Positions 1 through 6,252 of a DNA stretch of 20,419 bases are shown in pieces. Made by a program: the position numbers and the translations under genes. This DNA comes from a virus. The stretch spans positions 1-20,419 of the IMG/VR virus record IMGVR_UViG_3300020401_000126, one strand, 5' to 3'. The notes beneath the pieces were generated by a model. That model was not told the DNA's origin. It saw only the letters and a program-made list of their open reading frames with translations, and searched no databases. Positions within the stretch are counted from its first letter, which is position 1. Each line of letters begins with the position of its first letter.

Positions 1-2
1 AT

Positions 3-305
3 CCCCAGACAAATTATTTTCGTGTTCTAAATTTACTTCTTTATTTGAATCCTAATTGGTTACGTGAATGGGAAGGGTGTTTAGAATTATGGGACATGGA
101 TATTAAAAAATGTACGAAAAAGATTGAACCAATTTTTAATCGAGCAGTTATTTTTACATTATCAGATAGATCAGTTCATGGACATCCAATTCCTTTAAAA
201 ACTCCACCGAATATTGAAAGATATTCACTCGCATTGTATTACTATATTGAACAACCAAATCAAGAACACTATGAAAGGAGGTCAGTTGTCTGGCATGACT
301 TTTAA
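3..305 (+). CDS. 2OG-Fe(II) oxygenase, C-terminal part (5' truncated by window)
   Basis: The frame is open from the left edge of the window, so the true start lies outside it; the in-frame TTG at 45 is not a credible start. The translated end has the order expected of the prolyl-4-hydroxylase-like 2OG-Fe(II) dioxygenase fold: an RVLNLLLYLNPNW strand, an E(G)CLELWD strand, then VIFTLSDRSVHGHP carrying the distal metal-binding histidine (codon at 177-179), and ERYSLALYYY carrying the arginine that normally holds 2-oxoglutarate. The proximal HxD pair would be upstream and cannot be checked. Such oxygenases are frequent in T4-like cyanophages; the substrate is unknown, with protein or nucleic-acid hydroxylation both possible. 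The last 11 bases overlap the next gene. The family call is firm, the role is not. Confidence 0.85.
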   Translation, partial: PQTNYFRVLNLLLYLNPNWLREWEGCLELWDMDIKKCTKKIEPIFNRAVIFTLSDRSVHGHPIPLKTPPNIERYSLALYYYIEQPNQEHYERRSVVWHDF

Positions 306-984
306 TCACGTTGATATAAATTTACCTCATCTAGACAGAGAGACCATAGATGGTGTAAGATACTATAAGATACCTGATGAAGATGAACTAATTAAATTAG
401 TTTCAATCACATCAATCACCAGTCATTATAATAAACAAATTTTTATTGATTGGAGAAAAAGAGTCGGAACTGAAGAGGCAGATCGTATCACTAAAGCAGC
501 AACATCTCGTGGAACAGATATGCATACTTTAACTGAACATTACCTTAAAAATGATGATAAACTTCCAAAAGTTCAACCATTATCAGACTTTTTATTTAAG
601 ATATCTAAACCAGAATTAAATAAAATTGATAATATTCATACTCTGGAAGGTGCCCTATATAGTAGGCAACTAGGTATCGCTGGAACTGTTGACTGCATCG
701 CTGATTATGATGGTGAGTTAGCAATAATCGACTTTAAAACATCTAAAAAACCAAAACCTAGAGATTGGATTGAACATTATTTTGTTCAAGCAATGGGTTA
801 TGGATGTATGCTGTATGAATTAAAAAACATATCAGTAAAAAAACTTGTAATCATTATGGCTTGTGAAAATGGAGAATGTGTCGTCTACGAAGAATACAAC
901 AAAGCAAAATATATCAAACTGCTTGGGGAATACATTAGAAAATTTGTTGCAGATAAACTGGAGCTCTATGGAACCAATCAATGA
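295..984 (+). CDS. PD-(D/E)XK exonuclease (RecB/MGME1-like)
   Basis: I place the start at ATG 295 (229 residues), because AAAGGAGG at 274-281 is a strong ribosome binding site 13 bases upstream; the longer frame from 214 would lie inside the preceding gene. Motifs of the RecB/Cas4/lambda-exonuclease-like nuclease fold are visible: R72-G73 and H77 with E81 in an N-terminal helix, E118, D133 in GIAGTVD, D146 and K148 in the IDFKTSKK catalytic strand, and Q165...Y169 matching the QxxxY motif. The family cleaves DNA ends using Mg2+. The protein probably acts in phage recombination, repair or host DNA breakdown. It sits in a replication/expression block, overlapping the oxygenase by 11 bases and gp33 by 17. 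Family is confident; exact biological role is inferred. Confidence 0.85.
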   Translation: MTFNHVDINLPHLDRETIDGVRYYKIPDEDELIKLVSITSITSHYNKQIFIDWRKRVGTEEADRITKAATSRGTDMHTLTEHYLKNDDKLPKVQPLSDFLFKISKPELNKIDNIHTLEGALYSRQLGIAGTVDCIADYDGELAIIDFKTSKKPKPRDWIEHYFVQAMGYGCMLYELKNISVKKLVIIMACENGECVVYEEYNKAKYIKLLGEYIRKFVADKLELYGTNQ

Positions 985-1228
985 ACTAGAAAAAGCAATT
1001 GAGAGTAAGTTTCTAACTCCTCAAAAATTTGCAATGGAAATCGAAAAGATTGTTGTTGAAGAAGAATTTAATTACATTGATGCGATTTGTTACTATTGCG
1101 AGATTAACAATCTTGAGATAGAATCAGTAACGAAACTCATATCAAAATCTTTAAAAGAAAGATTGAAGTGGGATGCAACTCGTCTCAACTATATGAAGAA
1201 AACATCAAGAGCAAAATTACCTTTATAA
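968..1228 (+). CDS. gp33: gp33-like late promoter transcription co-activator
   Basis: An 86-residue protein starting at ATG 968, with GGAG at 960-963 just upstream. It resembles T4 gp33, which bridges the sliding clamp gp45 and the RNA polymerase beta flap so that the gp55 sigma factor can fire late promoters. Matching features are the FLTPQKFAMEIEKIV helix, the YIDAICYYCEINNLEIESV segment and the SKSLKERLKWDATRLNYM helix near the C-terminus. A longer open frame begins at 863 but lies within the nuclease gene, so I reject it. The stop overlaps the next start as TAATG. Its presence implies that this phage uses T4-type clamp-assisted late transcription, consistent with the TATAAATA-like element before gp26. 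Identity rests on remembered family sequence, not on a search. Confidence 0.75.
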   Translation: MEPINELEKAIESKFLTPQKFAMEIEKIVVEEEFNYIDAICYYCEINNLEIESVTKLISKSLKERLKWDATRLNYMKKTSRAKLPL

Positions 1229-1428
1229 TGAAAAAATCAGAATTAATTCACTGGAGATTGCAAGCGATGCTTCGTGAGCATTCTTTCCCCGATTTACAAT
1301 ACTTGGGTATAAGACCTGATAGTATTGGTATAGATCAACATTGGTATCGTATTGGTAAGGCAGAAGTGCCTGTAGATTCAATTACAGAATTAGAATGTGA
1401 GGCAGAAGATGAAAGTGACACCATTTGA
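1228..1428 (+). CDS. Small conserved hypothetical protein
   Basis: A 66-residue acidic-tailed protein starting at ATG 1228, which overlaps the gp33 stop by one base (TAATG), indicating translational coupling. It begins MKKSELIHWRLQAMLREHSFPDL, has a middle YLGIRPDSIGIDQHWYRIG and ends in a strongly acidic ECEAEDESDTI. The last 20 bases overlap the gp59 start. I do not recognise a family. Its fixed place between gp33 and gp59 in a coupled string suggests a replication or transcription accessory role, but that is inference from context only. No membrane segment or signal peptide is seen. Confidence 0.7.
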   Translation: MKKSELIHWRLQAMLREHSFPDLQYLGIRPDSIGIDQHWYRIGKAEVPVDSITELECEAEDESDTI

Positions 1429-1999
1429 AACCTATCAAACATATCTTTCTGTAAAAAATCATTTTTCAAATCCGAAATATGATTATTTTAAGTATGGTGG
1501 TAGATCAAGAGCAAAGATAACATCCTTTAATAAGAGAAAAGATAAGTATTGGTTTGAGAAAACATCAAGAAAATATCCAGATAAACAAATTGTAGAATTT
1601 TTAGTATCTAACTTTGTATCTGCTGATAATCCACAAAGTCTTTGGATTGGTGAAATTATAAACTCTGGTGAGCGAACGTATTCTGAGTGGTCGAAGACTC
1701 AGCAGAGTTTAGGATATATCTTTAAAGAAACAATCACTGATCTTTTAGATAATAATGATCTTGAAGAATTATTTGATTGTTCTAATGGTCATCCACTTTT
1801 ACTTAAAAAGTATCTAGGTGGAGAAATCAATTTAGAGATACTTGTTATCCTTGAACAAATCTTTTCATTTGTAAAAGATTTTGATAAGAAATTATCTGAT
1901 CCAGTGTGGGAAACCGTCAGTATGAAAATAAGGAAATATACTCCTTTCATAAATATAGATGTATTCCAATACAAGAAGGTTCTAAGAGAATTGATATGA
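1409..1999 (+). CDS. gp59: gp59-like loader of replicative helicase
   Basis: A 196-residue protein (T4 gp59 is about 217). It resembles T4 gp59, which binds forked DNA and gp32-coated ssDNA and loads the gp41 helicase. Matching segments are the N-terminal VTPFETYQTYLSVKNHF helix followed by YDYFKYGG, KRKDKYWFEKTSRKYPD (T4 has KRRDKYFFQKLSEKYK), a FLVSNFV...WIGEI strand, and a C-terminal all-helical half with DPVWETVSMKIRKYTPFINID. I choose ATG 1409 over the in-frame GTG at 1397 because the preceding AGGCAGA places a weak ribosome binding site there and the protein then begins MKVTPFETY. It ends in an ATGA overlap with the DUF1825 gene. Its partner gp32 is encoded 559 bases downstream, the usual pairing in this virus group. 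Confidence 0.88.
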   Translation: MKVTPFETYQTYLSVKNHFSNPKYDYFKYGGRSRAKITSFNKRKDKYWFEKTSRKYPDKQIVEFLVSNFVSADNPQSLWIGEIINSGERTYSEWSKTQQSLGYIFKETITDLLDNNDLEELFDCSNGHPLLLKKYLGGEINLEILVILEQIFSFVKDFDKKLSDPVWETVSMKIRKYTPFINIDVFQYKKVLRELI

Positions 2000-2331
2000 G
2001 TGCTTTTTTTGACTCTGAAATTATCAGAGAGGAATTAGGAAAAATTAATAAACTTCAAGAAGAAGTTTATGGTAAACTAATTTCTTTTCATATGATGGAA
2101 CATGATGAGCAAGTAGAACATGTTACTAAACTAACAGATTTGTTAGATCGTCAACGTGTAATGTATGCTCGTCTGTCTTTATCTGATGATCCTGCTGCAA
2201 TCGAAATGAAAAAGGATTTAAACAAAACAGTTAGACTGATGGGTTATCCAGAAGGAACTGATATTAAATTCTTATTTGATAATATGCACACAACTATTGA
2301 AGCACTGAAAATTTTTCTCGAAACTGCATAA
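1996..2331 (+). CDS. DUF1825 family protein (cyanobacteria-type)
   Basis: A 111-residue helical protein that starts at ATG 1996 inside an ATGA overlap with gp59. The opening MSAFFDSEIIREEL, the central LLDRQRVMYARLSLSDDP and the C-terminal FLFDNMHTTIEALKIFLE match my memory of DUF1825, a small family found in cyanobacteria (typically beginning AFFDSEIVQEE) and in T4-like cyanophages. No function is established that I know of. The longer frame from 1906 lies within gp59 and is rejected. Lying between gp59 and gp32 in a coupled operon, it could take part in replication or regulation, but this is only positional inference. It is the best single hint that the host is a cyanobacterium. Confidence 0.75.
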   Translation: MSAFFDSEIIREELGKINKLQEEVYGKLISFHMMEHDEQVEHVTKLTDLLDRQRVMYARLSLSDDPAAIEMKKDLNKTVRLMGYPEGTDIKFLFDNMHTTIEALKIFLETA

Positions 2332-2353
2332 ATAATTAGTTACACTAATTATT
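2331..2353 (+). repeat. Perfect AT-rich hairpin after DUF1825 gene
   Basis: AATAATTAG at 2331-2339 and its exact reverse complement CTAATTATT at 2345-2353 enclose the five-base loop TTACA. The stem begins in the stop codon of the DUF1825 gene and is followed by TTATG. It has too little G/C for a strong intrinsic terminator, but it could pause polymerase, protect the mRNA 3' end or bind a protein. The motif CATAAATA at 2327-2334 overlaps it. Confidence 0.5.
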
Positions 2354-2355
2354 TT

Positions 2356-2496
2356 ATGTATCATAAACACGATCAAATTTCAATCCACCGTAATCCACTC
2401 AGAGAATACTCAACACCTTTAAAAAGAGAAGAGTACAAAAGTCCCAAATATCATCAGATTCGTATTTATTTCAAATGCGAAAGAAAAGTTGACTGA
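2356..2496 (+). CDS. Possible 46-residue ORF upstream of gp32
   Basis: An ATG frame of 46 codons beginning MYHKHDQISIHRNPLREYS and ending CERKVD. It is basic, has no recognised family and no Shine-Dalgarno sequence. It follows the 2331-2353 hairpin, and its 3' end contains the -35 box of the gp32 promoter. It fills most of the 227-base gap between the DUF1825 gene and gp32, which is unusually large for this compact region. That makes it worth noting, but it may be non-coding leader sequence. Confidence 0.3.
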   Translation: MYHKHDQISIHRNPLREYSTPLKREEYKSPKYHQIRIYFKCERKVD

Positions 2497-2517
2497 CGAG
2501 GACTTTTCTGATATAAT
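2489..2517 (+). promoter_or_regulatory. Sigma70-type promoter for gp32
   Basis: TTGACT at 2489-2494 and TATAAT at 2512-2517 are separated by 17 bases, a near-perfect vegetative consensus. Transcription would begin near 2524, leaving a leader of about 35 bases. The leader holds GAGG at 2547-2550, eight bases before the gp32 ATG. This gives gp32 its own early/middle expression by unmodified host polymerase, separate from the coupled genes upstream. Confidence 0.8.
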
Positions 2518-2558
2518 CTAAACATCCCCCGAATCCAAATTAATCCGAGGTAATCTAA

Positions 2559-3467
2559 ATGTCATTCGCAGACTTAAAAAAACAATCCAAATTAGGTTCT
2601 TTGACTGCTAAGTTAGTTAAGCAAGTCGAGAAGATGAATAATAATGGAGGGTCAGGTGATGACCGTCTATGGAAACTAGATGTCGATAAATCAGGTAATG
2701 GTTATGCTGTTATCAGATTTCTACCTGCACCAAATGGTGAAGATTTACCATTTGTAAAATTATATTCACATGCCTTCCAAGGACCTGGTGGTTGGTATAT
2801 TGAAAACTCTCTGACTTCTTTAGGTCAGAAAGATCCAGTATCCGAATACAACACATCTTTGTGGAACAACGGAACAGACGCTGGAAAGGAGTTAGCAAGA
2901 AAGCAAAAGCGTAAACTAACTTACATTTCCAACATATATGTTGTGAAGGATCCTGCAAATCCAGATAATGAAGGGAAAGTATTCCTATTCAAGTATGGTA
3001 AGAAAATCTTTGATAAACTTACTGCTGCGATGCAACCTGAGTTTGAAGACGAAGAAGCAATCGACCCATTTGATTTCTGGCAGGGTGCTAACTTTAAGTT
3101 AAAGGCAAAGAATGTAGCAGGTTACAGAAACTATGATAGTTCTGAATTTGCTGCAGTAAGTCCTGTCTTAGATGATGATGATGCTCTTGAAGCATTGTGG
3201 AAGAAGCAGTATTCACTCGCTGAATTAGTTGCTTCTGATCAGTTCAAGTCATACGACGAATTGAAAAAACGTCTCAATTCAGTTCTTGGAAATGCTGCAC
3301 CTCGTCAAGATGCAGAAGTAGAAGATGAAGTAGAAATCATTGAGAGAGAAAGAGCAGAGCAAGTTGTAACTGCTGCTACCACATCAAGTTCAGCACCAGT
3401 AACTGCTAGTGCAGATGCTGATGAGGAAGATACACTCTCATACTTTGCAAGACTTGCTGAAGAGTGA
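2559..3467 (+). CDS. gp32: gp32-like single-stranded DNA-binding protein
   Basis: A 302-residue protein, the same length as T4 gp32. It coats ssDNA cooperatively and organises replication, recombination and repair. The domain order matches: a basic N-terminal LAST-type region (MSFADLKKQSKLGSLTAKL), an OB-fold core with VIRFLPAP, VKLYSHAFQGPGGWYIE, NIYVVKDPANPDNEGKVFLFKYGKKIFDKL and FWQGANFKLKAKNVAGYRNYD, then a hydrophilic linker and an acidic tail ending DEEDTLSYFARLAEE, the part that recruits partners such as gp59. The T4 zinc ligands (His-Cys-Cys-Cys) are not conserved: the histidine in YSHAF remains, but the protein has no cysteine at all. It has its own promoter and terminator, and GAGG eight bases before ATG 2559 fixes the start. 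Confidence 0.93.
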   Translation: MSFADLKKQSKLGSLTAKLVKQVEKMNNNGGSGDDRLWKLDVDKSGNGYAVIRFLPAPNGEDLPFVKLYSHAFQGPGGWYIENSLTSLGQKDPVSEYNTSLWNNGTDAGKELARKQKRKLTYISNIYVVKDPANPDNEGKVFLFKYGKKIFDKLTAAMQPEFEDEEAIDPFDFWQGANFKLKAKNVAGYRNYDSSEFAAVSPVLDDDDALEALWKKQYSLAELVASDQFKSYDELKKRLNSVLGNAAPRQDAEVEDEVEIIERERAEQVVTAATTSSSAPVTASADADEEDTLSYFARLAEE

Positions 3468-3536
3468 AATACAATCAACTCTGTCTAACACTGTTAGTCA
3501 TAGCAGCATATTTAAATTTACTACTTAAGTAAATCG

Positions 3537-3563
3537 AGACCGTAGAGAAATCTACGGTCTTTT
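3537..3563 (+). terminator. Rho-independent terminator of gp32
   Basis: A perfect 10-bp stem, AGACCGTAGA at 3537-3546 and TCTACGGTCT at 3551-3560, closed by a GAAA tetraloop and followed by a TTTT run and AATTT. It ends gp32 transcription 70 bases after the stop. In the other direction no U-tract follows the stem, so it should work mainly on the plus strand. Its T-run overlaps the stop codon (3562-3564) of the convergent gp53 gene. Weaker inverted repeats lie just upstream (CTAACA/TGTTAG at 3485-3497 and ATTTACT/AGTAAAT at 3516-3534). Confidence 0.9.
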
Positions 3564-4212
3564 AATTTGGATCTGTATTTCTTGTATTTTCAGTTCTAAC
3601 TACTCTACCGTTGATATATTGTGAAGACTTGCTGTAAGTCATAATTTCTCGAATATCAAGTAGGAAAACATTTAGATATGAAGGTCGTAATATTGTTATG
3701 TTTCTTTTATCTTCATTGATGTTTGATTCATGCTCATAGTTTGTAACTCCACCCACTGGATTAAGAGTTGCAGTTGGTGAAGAGGGATCAGGTATCGTAA
3801 AATCTTTATCAACAACTTTACCTTTTGGTAGAATAATATTTCCTGACGAATCTTTTACCTCTGTTGTTTGATAGTATCGAATCTCATTTAGATCATTACC
3901 ATACTTATTTGAAGAGTAATCATATATTTCTTTACTTGTTAATGGCCATTCATCTCTGACATTTACAATACCTGCTGTGTGTAATACGACCCAATCTAAA
4001 TCTTGGCGACCATACAAATCCTCTGCAACTTGATCAGGTCTAAATCCATCTTTCACATAATAATTTTGTAAAAATGTAATTGATTGTTTTAAGTCATCAC
4101 GAAGTTTAACACGACGAAATAAATTTTTTACATTTACATATTCTTCAGATGTCGATCTTGTAGAAAATGGTGATTGATATTGTATTATAGGTAATTCTCT
4201 GAAATAAGTCAT
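3562..4212 (-). CDS. gp53: gp53-like baseplate wedge subunit
   Basis: A 216-residue protein (T4 gp53 is 196). In T4, gp53 joins the wedge arms around the hub when the baseplate dome assembles. The diagnostic stretch is residues 51-77, YYVKDGFRPDQ followed by AEDLYGRQDLDWVVL, parallel to T4 YYIKGSPRPEE...AIYGNPQLYWVLL. After it comes DEWPLTSKEIYDYSSNKYG, and near the end LNVFLLDIREIMTYS, which parallels the T4 C-terminal INSFMNDLIRIM. It is the last gene of the minus-strand island, and its start overlaps the gp48 stop by one base (TAATG), so translation is probably coupled. It runs convergently into the gp32 terminator region, and no terminator of its own is visible before 3537. Confidence 0.88.
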   Translation of the reverse strand: MTYFRELPIIQYQSPFSTRSTSEEYVNVKNLFRRVKLRDDLKQSITFLQNYYVKDGFRPDQVAEDLYGRQDLDWVVLHTAGIVNVRDEWPLTSKEIYDYSSNKYGNDLNEIRYYQTTEVKDSSGNIILPKGKVVDKDFTIPDPSSPTATLNPVGGVTNYEHESNINEDKRNITILRPSYLNVFLLDIREIMTYSKSSQYINGRVVRTENTRNTDPN

Positions 4213-5312
4213 TAGTATCCAACTCCTCCAACGTCGTTGTAATCTTCGTGGAAAATAGGATTGAGTTCTTTGAATTGCATATCCACTTGAATATGAGTGG
4301 GAGTTCCATCGTAGAATGATGAGTATGCTCCACTCGCAGCATAATTCACTTTCATATCACTTAATACTGCTGGTAAGAAACGATTTAAAAATGGATGTTG
4401 TTTTCTTCCTTGTTTATATGTAAGTTGAAATACACTTGGTGCACCAATAAAAACTCCAGCACCTGCTTCACTTGTTCTTCGAGGTGCCATCTCTTTTTTA
4501 AAAGTTCTTATAATCTGTAATACAACTTGACCCTCTCTTCTATTACGAGCAAAAAATATAAAAGACATTGGAAAAGTTCTTATGCCCACTCCATTGAATA
4601 GTAATTCAAGGTTTGGATTTAATATTTGTCCAGATGCTCTTGCTACAAGTTGATTTGCACTTACGTTACCACCTAATGCACCGACTGCTGTTCCTGATAT
4701 CGCTGCTGCAATTGCCTGTTGTTGTCGTTCATCCGATGCGAAGTTTGCAGCACTCTTTGTTATTCTTTTAAATGATCCCTTCAAACTATCTATGTTTGTG
4801 AGGTTACTATTGACTGCAGATGTGGTTGCGGCTAAACCAAACGCTTCAAGAGGATTAAGCGAACCCTCACCATATAAAACACCTTGTGTATCAGTAACAT
4901 TTCGGGGTATAGGTAAGTTTATAATATGTTTGATTTGTTTCTTTTTCCTCTGTGTTGTAAAATTATTTGATGTGCTACCTGTGTTTAAAGCGAAAGTATT
5001 ATTATTTTTACTTTCGTCTAATACTGATATTGGAATTTTTTTATTATCTGCATCTTTTAAAAAGACACCATCATCATCAGTTGCAAAATCACCTTTAAAT
5101 GCAGGTAAATCTAATTTAGGTGGTTTATATTCTGCAATTTCAATTTGTATATAATCGGTGTCTGCTTCGTTATTTCTCTGTAAAGGATAAGATAATAATT
5201 TGGGTATTATTGGTGTATCATTTTCTTGATCACCAGTTCCAGTTGTCTTAGCACCACCATCCGATCCAAAGGTGTTTGAGTCAAACTCATCGGTAACGGT
5301 GTATTGAGCCAT
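4212..5312 (-). CDS. gp48: gp48-like baseplate tail-tube cap
   Basis: A 366-residue protein (T4 gp48 is 364). T4 gp48 binds the central hub and, with gp54, forms the platform on which the gp19 tail tube polymerises. The N-terminal 230 residues are variable and polar, with a small Ala/Gly-rich stretch near 195-215. The conserved C-terminal half has NPNLELLFNGVGIRTFPMSF from about 232, then the FFARNRREGQVVLQIIRTFKKEMAP helix, and ends with HIQVDMQFKELNPIFHEDYNDV, the tube-fold pattern seen in cyanophage gp48 proteins. It starts 10 bases after the end of the upstream minus-strand gene. Rated good but not certain because the N-terminal half cannot be aligned by eye with T4. Confidence 0.78.
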   Translation of the reverse strand: MAQYTVTDEFDSNTFGSDGGAKTTGTGDQENDTPIIPKLLSYPLQRNNEADTDYIQIEIAEYKPPKLDLPAFKGDFATDDDGVFLKDADNKKIPISVLDESKNNNTFALNTGSTSNNFTTQRKKKQIKHIINLPIPRNVTDTQGVLYGEGSLNPLEAFGLAATTSAVNSNLTNIDSLKGSFKRITKSAANFASDERQQQAIAAAISGTAVGALGGNVSANQLVARASGQILNPNLELLFNGVGIRTFPMSFIFFARNRREGQVVLQIIRTFKKEMAPRRTSEAGAGVFIGAPSVFQLTYKQGRKQHPFLNRFLPAVLSDMKVNYAASGAYSSFYDGTPTHIQVDMQFKELNPIFHEDYNDVGGVGY

Positions 5313-5322
5313 ATCTTTTTAA

Positions 5323-5781
5323 CTATTTAGGAGGTTTCATCTGGAAATTCTGGAATGGTATTAATTCAAGGTCTTTCAACTCATCAGTTGTTACCTGATA
5401 CAATCCACCTTGTATCTCTGGATATGTATATTTTCGATTACGACCCCAGTGAAAATTAAATCCAATGAAACCCCAAGCAAAAACTTCTGTTATTTGCACT
5501 AATGGATTTAAGTCAAAACGAATCTCAGGTGTCTTCGCCATATATCGAAAAACATATAATGAACCAGGTATGGGAACCACAGGACCTTCGACTAAAACAC
5601 TTTTAACTCTTTCAGCAAGATCATCTGGGTTTTTAATTCGTGCAAGACTATCTGATATGGGTCGAATTCGATTACCAAGTGTGTCTGCTGGTTGTTCAAA
5701 CTCTCCATAACCTTGATCAATTAGTTTTGATCTAAGTCTTAGAAGTGCCTTTGGTGATAATCTTGTTGCTCTACGTGCCAT
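5323..5781 (-). CDS. Conserved myovirus protein of unknown function
   Basis: A 152-residue protein overlapping the end of gp4 by 11 bases and lying 10 bases before gp48, so it belongs to the same transcript. The N-terminal 60 residues are basic and helical (MARRATRLSPKALLRLRSKL). The core is a beta-rich SLYVFRYMAKTPEIRFDLNPLVQI followed by FAWGFIGFNFHWGRNRKYTYPEI, resembling a small module common in tailed phages with the pattern YxFxYxPKTxxxLPYxDxxPL...GxNxHY. I do not know an established function. Position between the head-completion nuclease and the tail-tube cap suggests a virion or assembly protein. Confidence is for the gene being real. Confidence 0.8.
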   Translation of the reverse strand: MARRATRLSPKALLRLRSKLIDQGYGEFEQPADTLGNRIRPISDSLARIKNPDDLAERVKSVLVEGPVVPIPGSLYVFRYMAKTPEIRFDLNPLVQITEVFAWGFIGFNFHWGRNRKYTYPEIQGGLYQVTTDELKDLELIPFQNFQMKPPK

Positions 5782-6217
5782 ATCTTATACCTAACTCCTT
5801 CTCAGTGAATACTTTAAATTGGAATCCGTGATCTTTACACCACTCATCTGCAGCTCTCCATTTTGCTTGATTCTTTGCATACTCATATGCTTCACGTAAA
5901 TACCCCTTTGTTTGTCTTTTTGGTTTTGCGGGTGGTTTTGTTTGTCGATCAGGTTTAATTTCGATAATATATTTTCTTACAACATCTTCACTTTCTTGCA
6001 CTTTGATGTAGAAATCGGGATAGTATCTGTGAGGTCGTTTGTCGATTGGAGACCGATACCATACATACATTTCTTCACTACCCCACTCAAGTATTCTTTC
6101 ATTTGTGTCACAGTAAACCATGAACTTTCTTTCCCAAAGTGACCTATAAATGATGTTTGTGGGATTACCCCTATACTTTCGAGGATAAGATGGTTGATAT
6201 TTACCCTTGTAGGACAT
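5771..6217 (-). CDS. gp4: gp4-like head completion nuclease
   Basis: A 148-residue protein (T4 gp4 is about 150). T4 gp4 (gene 50/4) acts after packaging so that filled heads can join tails. The opening MSYKGKYQPSYPRKYRGNPTN followed by IIYRSLWERKFMVYCDTNE matches the T4 protein closely. A PD-(D/E)XK nuclease arrangement is visible: E29 in LWER, D68 in YYPDF, then E86 and K88 in IIEIKPD, the same layout as TnsA-type endonucleases. It is the first gene of the minus-strand island, with its start at 6217 facing the divergent plus-strand gene across 35 bases. It overlaps the next minus gene by 11 bases. Confidence 0.92.
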   Translation of the reverse strand: MSYKGKYQPSYPRKYRGNPTNIIYRSLWERKFMVYCDTNERILEWGSEEMYVWYRSPIDKRPHRYYPDFYIKVQESEDVVRKYIIEIKPDRQTKPPAKPKRQTKGYLREAYEYAKNQAKWRAADEWCKDHGFQFKVFTEKELGIRYGT

Positions 6218-6252
6218 CTAAATAATAATAAGACAAGTTTTAGGTATTTAGA
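6218..6252. promoter_or_regulatory. Divergent control region with paired CTAAATA motifs
   Basis: These 35 bases separate the starts of gp4 (minus) and the tube-fold protein (plus), so both transcripts must begin here or read through. CTAAATAA at 6218-6225 on the plus strand and CTAAATAC on the minus strand (complement of 6244-6251) each lie about 27 bases before the start codon they point towards. They resemble the NATAAATA late-promoter element of T4-like cyanophages. The match is imperfect and such AT-rich words are common by chance; the mirrored placement is the main support. Confidence 0.4.

Noticed and set aside
863-967. Longer N-terminus for gp33 starting at 863
   Set aside because: It would overlap the nuclease coding region by over 100 bases and add an unrelated low-quality sequence; ATG 968 has a ribosome site.
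3485-3534. Two small inverted repeats between gp32 and its terminator
   Set aside because: Stems of 6-7 bp without T-runs; too weak to call as separate terminators, noted only within the terminator entry.
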